A stretch of DNA of 64,000 bases from Rothia sp. HMSC078H08. GTDB lineage: Bacteria; Actinomycetota; Actinomycetes; Actinomycetales; Micrococcaceae. The stretch spans positions 279,559 through 343,558 of the forward strand of contig NZ_KV795254.1 of the NCBI RefSeq assembly GCF_001808955.1, in the 5' to 3' direction. This document shows, one piece after another, positions 51,487-59,896 of the stretch. A model generated the notes under the pieces. The model was not told where the DNA came from. It made no database searches and saw only the letters and a list, made by a program, of their open reading frames with translations. Every line of letters begins with the position of its first letter. Position 1 is the stretch's first letter. The position numbers and the translations under genes are program-made.

Positions 51487-51517
51487 AGAACGCCCGGATG
51501 GACTATCCGGGCGTTCT
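51487..51517 (+). terminator. Terminator after the four-helix membrane protein
   Basis: AGAACGCCCGGAT pairs perfectly with ATCCGGGCGTTCT around GGACT. It precedes the pheST promoter region. Confidence 0.9.
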
Positions 51518-51681
51518 GCTGTTTGCGCTTCGTTCTCTGGTCTAAAATGGATAGGATATGCGCCCGTCGCCAACCCTGCTCCGCACCCTGTGCGGGTAGC
51601 CGGGGGAGAGCAGATGGTGCTGCCTAAGGTGTATAACGAGCCAGCCGGTATAGTGCCGGTGGTATGCAGAGAAGAGTGACA

Positions 51682-52809
51682 ATGACCGATTCCGTGCAGG
51701 AACACGAGGGTCTTAACGGCCCGGCTCAGGTTCTCGCCCGCATTGCGCAGGTTCTGGAGGAGAACCCCGAGAACGGTTTGGACGCTATCCGTGAGGCTTT
51801 TGAGGCTGAGCGTGAGCGTGCCAAGCAGGAGATTCGCGAGAAGGCTAAGGACTTTGACAGCCTCAAGGAGGTGCGCCTGAGCTTCTTCGGTGAGAAGGGC
51901 ATCATGAGCATCGCGAACCGTCAGATGCGTGATCTTCAGAACCAGCACAAGGGCCCGGTGGGTAAGCTGATGGGTCAGGCTCGTGCAGCCCTGACTGAGG
52001 CTATTGAGGCTCGTACCGCCGAGCTGGAGGCTGAGCGTGAGGCTCGCATCCTGGCTGAGGAAGCTGTGGACGTTTCTGCTGCTTCGCCTCGCCGTTCCCT
52101 GGGCGGCCGCCACCCGATTGCTCTGATGCAGGAGCGCCTGACCGACATTTTCGTCGGTATGGGTTGGGAAGTTGCTGACGGCCCGGAGCTGGAGTCTGAG
52201 TGGTACAACTTTGACGCTCTGAACATTAAGCCGGATCACCCGGCACGCGAAATGCAGGACACTTTCTACGTTGAGCCGAAGAACGCTCACCTGCTGCTGC
52301 GCACCCACACGTCGCCGGTGCAGATGCGCTCGCTGCTTTCTCGCGAGCTGCCGCTGTACATTGTGTGCCCGGGTCAGGTGTACCGTACCGATGAGCTGGA
52401 TGCGACCCACACCCCGGTCTTCCACCAGATCGAGGGTCTTGCCGTGGATAAGGGCCTGACTATGGCTGATCTGAAGGGCACCCTGGAGTACATGGCACGC
52501 GCCATGTTCGGTGAGGACGCTAAGATTCGCCTGCGCCCGAACTTCTTCCCGTTCACTGAGCCTTCCGCTGAGCTGGATTTGTGGCACCCGAACGCTAAGG
52601 GCGGCCCGCAGTGGATTGAGTGGGGTGGCTGCGGCATGGTGAACCCCAACGTTTTGCGTGCTGCGGGTATTGATCCTGAGGAGTACTCGGGCTTCGCTTT
52701 CGGTATGGGTATTGAACGTACCCTCATGTTCCGTAACAACGTCGCTGACATGCATGACATGGTTGAAGGCGACATCCGTTTCTCTGAGCAGTTCGGGATG
52801 GAGATCTAA
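51682..52809 (+). CDS. pheS: Phenylalanine-tRNA ligase alpha subunit
   Basis: PheS is the catalytic subunit of the (alpha-beta)2 PheRS. The 375-residue protein has an N-terminal coiled-coil that binds tRNA (about residues 10-100), GGRHPIALMQ, motif 2 SPVQMRSL..ICPGQVYR-like (YIVCPGQVYR), FHQIEGLAVDK, and motif 3 GFAFGMGIERTLM. I chose the ATG at 51682 because AGAGAAGAG stands before it; ATG 51664 is possible and lies 9 bases after a TATAGT box, which would be nearly leaderless. pheT starts 3 bases after the stop. Confidence 0.96.
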   Translation: MTDSVQEHEGLNGPAQVLARIAQVLEENPENGLDAIREAFEAERERAKQEIREKAKDFDSLKEVRLSFFGEKGIMSIANRQMRDLQNQHKGPVGKLMGQARAALTEAIEARTAELEAEREARILAEEAVDVSAASPRRSLGGRHPIALMQERLTDIFVGMGWEVADGPELESEWYNFDALNIKPDHPAREMQDTFYVEPKNAHLLLRTHTSPVQMRSLLSRELPLYIVCPGQVYRTDELDATHTPVFHQIEGLAVDKGLTMADLKGTLEYMARAMFGEDAKIRLRPNFFPFTEPSAELDLWHPNAKGGPQWIEWGGCGMVNPNVLRAAGIDPEEYSGFAFGMGIERTLMFRNNVADMHDMVEGDIRFSEQFGMEI

Positions 52810-52812
52810 ATT

Positions 52813-55383
52813 ATGCGTGTACCCCTGTCATGGCTGCGCGAGTTCGTGCCTGTAGCTGAGGATGCTTCGGCTGAAGATTTGATGGCAACCCTGGTGAAGG
52901 TTGGCCTGGAAGAAGAAGACGTTCACCGCCCCTCTGATGAGCTGTCCGGACCAATTGTGGTTGGCCAGGTGCTCTCCATGGAGCCGGAGACCCACTCTAA
53001 CGGCAAGACCGTGAACTGGTGCCAGGTGCGTGTGGTTCCGGAGGGCCAGGAGCAGACTCTGACCGGTAAGGGCATTGAGCCTTCCGGCGTGCAGGGCATT
53101 ATTTGTGGTGCCCACAATTTCAAGCCCGGTGACAAGGTTGTTGTGACCCTGCCCGGCGCTGTTCTGCCCGGTGGTTTCGCGATTACTGCCCGTAAGACTT
53201 ACGGTCACAAGTCGGCTGGCATGATTGCTTCGACTCGTGAGCTGGGTATTGGCGATGATCACGGCGGCATCCTGGTGCTTTCGACCCTGGGCCTGGACCC
53301 GGAGCTTGGCACCGATGCGATGGAGCTGCTGGGCCTGTACGATCAGGCTGCCGAGGTGAACGTGACCCCGGACCGCGGTTACGCGTTCTCTCTGCGCGGT
53401 ATTGCTCGCGAGTGGTGCCACGCTACCGGTTCTTCCTTCGAGGATTTTGTGCTGGCGTACGGCGAGCGCGCCCCGGAGGCTAACGAGTCCGGTCACCCGG
53501 TTGCTCTGCGTGATGACGCCCCGATTCACGGTAACCCGGGCTGCACTCGTTTTGTGATGCGTGAGGTTTCGGGCGTGAAGGCGGATGCGCCGGTTCCGAC
53601 CTGGATGTCTTCGCGTCTGCGTCTGGCGGGTGTGCGCTCGCTGTCGCTGCCGGTGGATATTTCGAACTACGTGATGCTGGAGACCGGTCAGCCGCTGCAC
53701 TTCTACGACGCTGACAAGGTTCAGGGTGAGATTGTGGTGCGTCGCGCCGCAGCTGGTGAGAAGCTGGTGACCCTGGATGGCGTTGAGCGTACTCTGCACC
53801 CCGAGGATATTGTCATTGCTGATGATTCCGGTGTGATTGGTCTTGCCGGTGTGATGGGCGGCGCCTCCACTGAGGTGACCGATTCGACCACCCGCATTCT
53901 GGTTGAGGCTGCTCGTTTTGATGAGGTGTCGGTGGCTCGTACTGCTCGCCGTCACAAGCTGATTTCTGAGTCCTCGAAGCGTTTTGAGCGTGGCGTTGAT
54001 CCGCTGATTCAGGCAGCGGCTGCTCAGCGTGCGGTTGAGCTGCTGGTTGAGCTGGCTGGTGCTCAGGTTGAGCCGGGCGTTACTGACGTATCCCTCGGCT
54101 ATGAGCCGGTCGTGATTGACCTGCCTGCTGATTACACTGCTGGTCGTATCGGCGTGGATTACTCGCCGGAGCAGATTGAGTCGTGCCTGCGTGAGATTGG
54201 TTGCTCGGTGGAGCGTACCGAGTCCGGTTACGCTGTGACTGTCCCGTCGTGGCGTACTGACCTGCGCGCGAAGGAGGACCTGACTGAGGAAATCGCACGT
54301 ATTGACGGTTACGAGAACATCCCCTCGACTCTGCCGGTGGCTCCTGCGGGTCACGGTTACACTCCGGAGCAGGCGGGTAAGCGTCGTGCGCTGAATGCGC
54401 TGGCTGCTTCCGGTCTGACTGAGGTGTTTGCGTACCCCTTCGTGTCGGCTGATGCGAATAACCTGTGGTCGGCTCCGTGGGCGAGCACCCCCGAGAACCC
54501 GGTGACTGAGGTTCCTTCGATTCGCCTGGAGAACCCGATTTCTTCGGCTGAGGGCTGGATGTGCCGCTCGCTGCTGCCGGGTCTGGTTGAGGTTCTGAAG
54601 CGTAACCTGTCTCGTGGTTTCAAGAACTTGGCTATTTTTGAGTCGGGTCATGTGTTCATTCCGGGTGAGCAGCTGGGCTCCGAGTCTATTCCGCCGCTGG
54701 GAGCTCGCCCCTCGGATGAGGTTCTGGCTGATCTGAATGCCGGTATTCCGCAGCAGCCCACTTTCATTGCTGGTCTGTTTGCAGGTACTGAGCACGAGGC
54801 GATGCCGGGTGCTGCTCCGCGCGCTTACGACTGGCGTGACGCTCTGGACGCTGTGCGTCTGGTGGCTGCTGCTGTGTCGGCTGAGATTCAGGTGCGTAAT
54901 GGTGTGCACACTGCGTTCCACCCGGGCCGTGTGGCTGAGGTTCTGAACGCTGCCGGTGAGCGCGTTGGTTTCGCTGGCGAGCTACACCCGAAGCTTCTGC
55001 AGGAGCTGAACCTGCCGGAGCGTACTTGCGCGTTTGAGCTGGATTTCTCGGCTCTGTTTGCTGGTCGTGTTGAGGCGCATCAGGCTACTCCGGTGCTGAC
55101 TTTCCCGGCTGCTACCCAGGATGTGGCGCTTCTGGTGGACCGCGATCTGCCTGCTTCTGAGGTGGAGCGTGTTCTGCGTGAGGGCGCTGGCGAGCTGCTG
55201 GAGGACATCCGCGTCTTTGATGATTACCGCGGTGTCGGTATTGATGAGTCGAAGAAGTCTTTGGCGTTTGCTCTGCGTTTCCGCGCGCCGGATCGTACGC
55301 TGACTGCTGATGAGGCATCGGCTGCTCGTGAGGCTGCTGTGGCTGCGACTGTTGAGCAGCTGGGTGCGGAACCGCGTGTCTAA
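52813..55383 (+). CDS. pheT: Phenylalanine-tRNA ligase beta subunit
   Basis: PheT carries the editing and tRNA-anticodon-binding functions of PheRS. The 856-residue protein has MRVPLSWLREFVP, an OB-fold tRNA-binding domain (about 45-155, with ICGAHNFKPGDKV), the B3/B4 editing domain (about 215-400), B5, the catalytic-like core (about 490-690) and a C-terminal ferredoxin-like anticodon domain (from about 760, VTFPAATQDVALLVDRD-like). The ATG at 52813 has no ribosome site of its own and follows pheS by 3 bases, so translation is probably coupled. A strong terminator follows. Confidence 0.97.
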   Translation: MRVPLSWLREFVPVAEDASAEDLMATLVKVGLEEEDVHRPSDELSGPIVVGQVLSMEPETHSNGKTVNWCQVRVVPEGQEQTLTGKGIEPSGVQGIICGAHNFKPGDKVVVTLPGAVLPGGFAITARKTYGHKSAGMIASTRELGIGDDHGGILVLSTLGLDPELGTDAMELLGLYDQAAEVNVTPDRGYAFSLRGIAREWCHATGSSFEDFVLAYGERAPEANESGHPVALRDDAPIHGNPGCTRFVMREVSGVKADAPVPTWMSSRLRLAGVRSLSLPVDISNYVMLETGQPLHFYDADKVQGEIVVRRAAAGEKLVTLDGVERTLHPEDIVIADDSGVIGLAGVMGGASTEVTDSTTRILVEAARFDEVSVARTARRHKLISESSKRFERGVDPLIQAAAAQRAVELLVELAGAQVEPGVTDVSLGYEPVVIDLPADYTAGRIGVDYSPEQIESCLREIGCSVERTESGYAVTVPSWRTDLRAKEDLTEEIARIDGYENIPSTLPVAPAGHGYTPEQAGKRRALNALAASGLTEVFAYPFVSADANNLWSAPWASTPENPVTEVPSIRLENPISSAEGWMCRSLLPGLVEVLKRNLSRGFKNLAIFESGHVFIPGEQLGSESIPPLGARPSDEVLADLNAGIPQQPTFIAGLFAGTEHEAMPGAAPRAYDWRDALDAVRLVAAAVSAEIQVRNGVHTAFHPGRVAEVLNAAGERVGFAGELHPKLLQELNLPERTCAFELDFSALFAGRVEAHQATPVLTFPAATQDVALLVDRDLPASEVERVLREGAGELLEDIRVFDDYRGVGIDESKKSLAFALRFRAPDRTLTADEASAAREAAVAATVEQLGAEPRV

Positions 55384-55418
55384 CCGGGTCTAACCCTAAG
55401 GCGTAATGCCTAGTGCTG

Positions 55419-55449
55419 ACGGGGTGGGAGTTGTTGGCTCCCACCCCGT
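55419..55449 (+). terminator. Terminator of pheST
   Basis: ACGGGGTGGGAG pairs perfectly with CTCCCACCCCGT around a 7-base loop. AGCTTTT follows. Confidence 0.92.
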
Positions 55450-55575
55450 AGCTTTTGGCGTTGCGTGGTGGGTTTACCTGTTGGGTTGGTTTATGAAGCG
55501 TTGATAAGCGCTTTCAGTGGTGAACTCATGTGGTTATGGGTACCCTAGAAGATAGATGAAGTGAGGGAGAGAGTA

Positions 55576-56343
55576 ATGGCTAATCGAGAGAACTCGCGCG
55601 AACAGGATGAGCTGTCGCAGTCTACTGAGGTCGAAGAAACCTACTTTGAGGATTCTGAGTACGAGGATTCTGAATATGAGGAGTACGACGAGTACGAGGA
55701 TTACGACGATGAGGAAGAGAACTCCTCCCTTTTCGCGATGAGTGAGGAAGAGCTGGATGACCGCCCGGGCGTAAACTGGCTGTCGGTTCTTTCTGCTGCT
55801 GTCGCGGTTATTCTTTCCATTGTTTTGGCTATTGCGGGTGTCCGTGCTTTTGCGTCGGTGAATAATAACGCCGAGTATGCCGGTAAGAGCTGGGTCATTC
55901 AGGGCACCTACCAGGATTTGACTCCTGACCTGATTACGAAGGGCAATGTTGCTCGTTATAAGGGCAACTTGCCGGCTGATGACGCGCTGAACGGTAAGAC
56001 GTATGTGTCGAACCTGAAGGATAAGTATCAAGTGACTTCGGGTGCTCCGATTGAGTTCCGTGGTTCGCAGACTGGTGACGTTCCTTCGGAGTTCCCGCGT
56101 GAGGTAGACGGCCTGTTGGTGGAGAAGGGCGGCACTCTTGAGGTCGTCTACACCGCCGAGAAGGGCACGTTGAAGCCTGTGACTGAGGACAGCGTGAACG
56201 CCGAGCGTTTTGCCGGTATCGCAAGTATTGTTGGTGCGGTGCTGGTGCTTCTGCTGGGTCTGGGTTTTGCTGTGTGGCTGAACCGCCGTTCGCGCGATGT
56301 CGAGTATGAGGACCTGGATGGTCTGGTGGAGGATGAGCGCTAG
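55576..56343 (+). CDS. Hypothetical membrane protein with acidic, tyrosine-rich N-terminus
   Basis: I recognise no family. The 255-residue product starts with a strongly acidic stretch (residues about 20-50) made of EDSEYEDSEYEEYDEYEDYD-like repeats, followed by one membrane segment (about 72-95), an extracytoplasmic domain of about 110 residues, and a second membrane segment (about 218-240) with a short acidic cytoplasmic tail. Both tails would be cytoplasmic. The N-terminus could bind metal or positively charged partners, which is speculation. The ATG at 55576 follows GAGGGAGAGAG, and TACCCT near 55540 is a likely -10 box. It lies between pheT and argR, where arg biosynthetic genes are found in relatives. 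Confidence 0.72.
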   Translation: MANRENSREQDELSQSTEVEETYFEDSEYEDSEYEEYDEYEDYDDEEENSSLFAMSEEELDDRPGVNWLSVLSAAVAVILSIVLAIAGVRAFASVNNNAEYAGKSWVIQGTYQDLTPDLITKGNVARYKGNLPADDALNGKTYVSNLKDKYQVTSGAPIEFRGSQTGDVPSEFPREVDGLLVEKGGTLEVVYTAEKGTLKPVTEDSVNAERFAGIASIVGAVLVLLLGLGFAVWLNRRSRDVEYEDLDGLVEDER

Positions 56344-56382
56344 GCGTTCTGAGTCCTGAGGATTCACCTCGAAGTTTTGTTG

Positions 56383-56432
56383 AAGGAGCCTGTTTCTGGC
56401 GCACATGATGTTGCTGGAGGCGGGCTCCTTTT
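56383..56432 (+). terminator. Terminator after the acidic membrane protein
   Basis: AAGGAGCC (56383-56390) pairs with GGCTCCTT (56423-56430) around a long structured loop. TT follows. The remaining 300 bases to argR are A/T-rich promoter-like DNA without a gene. Confidence 0.75.
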
Positions 56433-56645
56433 GCGCGCTCGCCTGAGGTAGGTCGCTTGCTCGATTCGGCGCGCCAGCCCAGAATGTTCTTGCACGCTAT
56501 GCATTCATTGCGAGGTTATGCGCTCGAATGTGTAGATACACGCTACACTCGCGGCGTTTTGTGTGACAGTTGGTGAGATAAACCCTGAAAATTCCCCCAT
56601 ATCTTGGAATAATCCATATTTGGTGCGCATATTTATGTGCATATG

Positions 56646-56651
56646 TATTAT
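56646..56651 (+). promoter_or_regulatory. -10 box (TATTAT) for argR
   Basis: TATTAT lies 88 bases before argR, just after a GCGCAT..ATGTGC dyad (about 56618-56641) in an A/T-rich tract that could be an operator, perhaps for ArgR itself. Confidence 0.4.
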
Positions 56652-56738
56652 CTTGGGTAGTAAAGAATGTTGCGCTGCGCCACCGTTGGGCAGCTCCGTT
56701 CTGAATTCGTGATTGGCACCGTAGGAAGAAGAGATATT

Positions 56739-57224
56739 ATGCCTTTCCCCTCGACCAAGATCGCGCGTCAGGCACGCATCGTTGAATTGCTGCAGACCCG
56801 ACGTGTCCGCTCCCAGGCTGAACTGGCGCAGTACCTGGCCGATGATGGTATGAAGGTTACTCAGGCGACCCTTTCCCGTGATCTTGTTGAAATTGGCGCT
56901 GAGCGCATCCGTGATGAAGGCGCTGGCTTGATTTATGCTGTGCCGAATTATCCTGCTCGTCGTGGCGGCGGTACTGCACCTGATGCCCGTATGATTTCCC
57001 TGTTTAAGGAACTGCTGATTACCGCTGAGGGTTCGGCAAATATTACGGTTCTGCGTACTCCTCCGGGTGCTGCGCAGTTCTTGGCGTCGTCTATTGATCA
57101 GGGCGGTCTTGAAGCGATTATGGGCACTATTGCCGGTGACGATACGGTAATAGTGATTACTCGTGACCCCAATGGTGGGGCTGCGCTTGCCGAGAGCTTC
57201 TTGGATTGGTCTGCTGCTCAGTAG
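56739..57224 (+). CDS. argR: Arginine repressor ArgR
   Basis: ArgR is a hexameric arginine-sensing regulator. The 161-residue protein has the winged helix DNA-binding domain (RQARIVELLQTRRVRSQAELAQYL, then VTQATLSRDLVEIGAERI) and the C-terminal arginine-binding domain with TPPGAAQFLASSID and IMGTIAGDDTVIVI, in which GDDT is the ligand-binding motif. The ATG at 56739 has GGAAGAAGAG upstream. In relatives argR sits inside argCJBDF-R-GH; none of those genes is present here, so ArgR must act elsewhere or control uptake and catabolism. Confidence 0.93.
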   Translation: MPFPSTKIARQARIVELLQTRRVRSQAELAQYLADDGMKVTQATLSRDLVEIGAERIRDEGAGLIYAVPNYPARRGGGTAPDARMISLFKELLITAEGSANITVLRTPPGAAQFLASSIDQGGLEAIMGTIAGDDTVIVITRDPNGGAALAESFLDWSAAQ

Positions 57225-57378
57225 TAGCTGGGGCGTATCTTGCGCTGTTCTTCTGATATTTCGGGGGGGAGCGGTTGAAGGTACGCCCTTCTGCTGTCTT
57301 CGGGTTCTTTGCCGGGCTTCTAGCTCGTCTTCTCCTTTTCTAGATATACCGATTTTTCTGTGGTGAGAGTTTTCTATC

Positions 57379-58983
57379 ATGTCTGAAATACACGATTCAG
57401 CGAACAATATTGCCTACCTTTTGGCTGAGGCTGCTTCTGGTTCGGGGACTAAGACAGCTTTGGCGATTCCGGCTTCTGAATCTGCTGATATGCGGGTGGT
57501 GAGCTACGCGCAGTTGGCGTCTGCGGCCGCGCAGGTTCAGCGTCATTTGGCGGCGCTCGGTGTTGAGCGTGGTGACCGTGTGGCGTTGTCTATGCCGAAT
57601 GTGGCGTTGATGCCTGCACTGTATTACGGCATTGTGGCTGCGGGTGCGATTTGTGTTCCGTTGAATCCGCTGTTGTCGGGTGCTGAGCTGGAGTATCATC
57701 TGCGCGATAGCGGGGCGAAGGTGCTTTTTGCGTTTGCGGGTACTCGTCTGGCGTCGGAGGCATCCTCGACGGTGCTGGTGAAGAACGGTTCGGTTCGTTG
57801 CGAGATTTTCACCGGGGGAGAGGGCTCGCCGGTGGCTCCTTTTGACGTGCCTGCCGATAGCGCGCTGTCGGCTACTGATTCGTCGGATGCTGTTCTGGAG
57901 CCTGTCCCGGTGGCGGCGAGCGACCCGGCGATTATTCTGTACACTTCGGGTACGACGGGCAAACCGAAGGGTGCGACGCTGACCCACGCGAATATCCTCT
58001 CGAATGCTCGTAGCTGCGTGAGCGTTTTTGGTTTTACCGCTGAGGACGTCATTTTTGGTGGCCTTCCGCTGTTCCACGCGTTTGGTCAGACGGTGTCGAT
58101 GAACGCGGCGTTTGCGGCGTCGGCTACGGTGGCTTTGCTGCCGCGTTTTACCCCTGATGGTGCGCTGAATCTGATTGAGAGTGCTGGGGTGTCGGTGTTG
58201 GCTGCGGTCCCGAGCATGTATGTGTCGTTAGCGGCGGCGCTGGAGGCTGAGCCTGAGCGTGCGCGCTCGCTGCGTGGTCGCATCCGTTTCGGCATTTCGG
58301 GTGGTTCGCCGTTGCCTGCGCCGGTGCATTCTGCGTTGAAAACGCTGATTGAGTGCCCGGTGTATGAGGGCTACGGTTTGAGTGAGACGTCGCCGGTGGT
58401 TTCGTTTAATCAGGCGGAGTTTGGCATGGTGCTCGGTTCGGTGGGTCGTGTGCTGCCGGGTGTGCAGGTGCAGGTCCGTTGCCCGCAAGGTTCCGAGTGC
58501 GCGCCGGGTGTGAGCGGTCAGCTGTGGGTGCGCGGTGAGAACGTAATGGCTGGCTACTGGAATAATCCGGCGGCTACTGCTGAGGTTTTTGACGGCGAAT
58601 GGTTTGCGACCGGCGATGTTGCTCGTGTTGATGAGCAGGGCAATATTTTTATTGTGGATCGTATTAAAGACATGGTTCTGCGTAACGGCTATTCGGTGTA
58701 TCCGCGTGAGATTGAGGATGTTCTCTATACCCATGAGCATGTGCAGTCGGTAGCGGTATTGGGTGTGCCGGATGAGCGCGTGGGCGAGGAGGTTGTCGCC
58801 GTGGTGATGCCGCGTCCGGGTGCTGATGAGGGTGTGTTGCATGCGGAGTTGAATGCGCTGGCGCGTACTCGTTTGGCGGCGTATAAGTATCCTCGCCGCT
58901 ACGTGATGGTGGAGAGCATGCCGCTGGGACCGACCGGCAAGATTCTTAAGCGTGACTTGCGGGTTTTGATTCAGCGGGGCTAA
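57379..58983 (+). CDS. AMP-forming acyl-CoA synthetase (FadD-like)
   Basis: The 534-residue product belongs to the ANL superfamily, probably a fatty acyl-CoA ligase. It has the P-loop-like ILYTSGTTGKPKGATLTH, YEGYGLSETSPV, the ATP-binding FATGDVARVDEQGN with its Asp, the hinge VDRIKDMVLRNGYSVYP, and the catalytic Lys in PLGPTGKILKRDL. This is the standard order for long-chain or medium-chain fatty acid activation. The ATG at 57379 follows GGTGAGAG. A 154-base spacer separates it from argR. The chain-length preference and pathway are not visible, and no other fatty-acid genes are adjacent. Confidence 0.88.
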   Translation: MSEIHDSANNIAYLLAEAASGSGTKTALAIPASESADMRVVSYAQLASAAAQVQRHLAALGVERGDRVALSMPNVALMPALYYGIVAAGAICVPLNPLLSGAELEYHLRDSGAKVLFAFAGTRLASEASSTVLVKNGSVRCEIFTGGEGSPVAPFDVPADSALSATDSSDAVLEPVPVAASDPAIILYTSGTTGKPKGATLTHANILSNARSCVSVFGFTAEDVIFGGLPLFHAFGQTVSMNAAFAASATVALLPRFTPDGALNLIESAGVSVLAAVPSMYVSLAAALEAEPERARSLRGRIRFGISGGSPLPAPVHSALKTLIECPVYEGYGLSETSPVVSFNQAEFGMVLGSVGRVLPGVQVQVRCPQGSECAPGVSGQLWVRGENVMAGYWNNPAATAEVFDGEWFATGDVARVDEQGNIFIVDRIKDMVLRNGYSVYPREIEDVLYTHEHVQSVAVLGVPDERVGEEVVAVVMPRPGADEGVLHAELNALARTRLAAYKYPRRYVMVESMPLGPTGKILKRDLRVLIQRG

Positions 58984-59036
58984 TTTTGGCAGACGGTTCT
59001 TAGCGCTAATCTGAGGACAACCGCGGGTGAAGGGGG

Positions 59037-59042
59037 TAGAAT
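59037..59042 (+). promoter_or_regulatory. -10 box (TAGAAT) for apt
   Basis: TAGAAT lies 75 bases before apt. The leader that follows has a CCCGG/CCGGGG hairpin (about 59084-59104). Confidence 0.5.
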
Positions 59043-59117
59043 CTTGTAGGCGGCTTCTACCGCGTTATTGTTCCCGGGTAATTTTTCCGGGGCTATCCCC
59101 TTCACGAAAGAGAGAGC

Positions 59118-59693
59118 ATGAGCGTTCCCGCTTCTGAGGCTTCGCGAACCCCTATTGAGCAGTTGATTCCGACTGCTTGCGCTACGATTCCGAATTACCC
59201 GCATGAGGGTATCCTCTTTTACGATGTGACCACTCTCTTCGCTGATGCTGAGGTGTTCAAGGCGTGCATTGATGAGCTGGCTGCTCGTTTTGATGGTCAG
59301 TTTGATGTGGTGGCTGGTGTTGAGGCTCGCGGTTTCTTGCTGGCTTCTGCGCTCGCGTACGCTACGGGCACCGGCATTATGACGGTTCGTAAGGCGGGTA
59401 AGCTTCCGCGTGAGACGTACCGTGAGGAGTATGCGCTGGAGTACGGTAGCGCCGCGATCGAGATTCACTGTAGTGATTTCGCGCCGGGCACCCGTGTTCT
59501 TCTGCTGGATGATCTGCTGGCGACTGGCGGTACTCTGGTGGCTGCCGCGAAGTTGGTGGAGCGCGCGAACCTGAAGGTTGCCGGCGTTGGTGCTCTTCTG
59601 GAGCTGGAGGGCCTGGGCGGTCGTGAGGCGCTGGACGGTTACCGTCTTGAGACGCTGAGCTTGGTCTCTGAGTACCCGCTGCCGTCGAAGTAG
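59118..59693 (+). CDS. apt: Adenine phosphoribosyltransferase
   Basis: Apt salvages adenine, such as that released by the MtnN nucleosidase at the left of the window, with PRPP to give AMP. The 191-residue protein has IPNYPHEGILFYDVTTLF, VAGVEARGFLLASALA, RKAGKLPRET and the PRPP-binding VLLLDDLLATGGTLVAA. The length is normal. The ATG at 59118 follows GAAAGAGAGAG. It is an independent unit with a promoter and terminator of its own; in many actinobacteria apt lies beside relA, which is not present here. Confidence 0.96.
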   Translation: MSVPASEASRTPIEQLIPTACATIPNYPHEGILFYDVTTLFADAEVFKACIDELAARFDGQFDVVAGVEARGFLLASALAYATGTGIMTVRKAGKLPRETYREEYALEYGSAAIEIHCSDFAPGTRVLLLDDLLATGGTLVAAAKLVERANLKVAGVGALLELEGLGGREALDGYRLETLSLVSEYPLPSK

Positions 59694-59751
59694 TTTTATA
59701 GAGTTTGAGGCGTACCGTCCTTTGGGCGTGTGCAGCTGATATTGATGAGGG

Positions 59752-59786
59752 GTGCCCCGCCGGTTGAGCCGGTGGGGCACTTTTCT
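59752..59786 (+). terminator. Terminator of apt
   Basis: GTGCCCCGCCGG (59752-59763) pairs with CCGGTGGGGCAC (59769-59780) with one wobble. TTTTCT follows. Confidence 0.92.
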
Positions 59787-59823
59787 GTGGGGGTAATATT
59801 TCGGCGCTACGGAGCCTGTCCTG

Positions 59824-59829
59824 TAAAAT
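59824..59829 (+). promoter_or_regulatory. -10 box (TAAAAT) for the HelD/HelR-type gene
   Basis: TAAAAT lies about 68 bases before the GTG start. I saw no palindrome like the rifamycin-associated element in the leader. Confidence 0.45.
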
Positions 59830-59896
59830 AGTGACCCGTATTTTTGGGTGCCTGTCGCACCCTGTCTTTGAGACACCATAGGTTTAAGGAGCTTAC

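Noticed and set aside
51447..51681. T-box or attenuator in the pheST leader
   Set aside because: I found no T-box core sequence or terminator/antiterminator pair; only the previous gene's terminator and a TATAGT box are clear.
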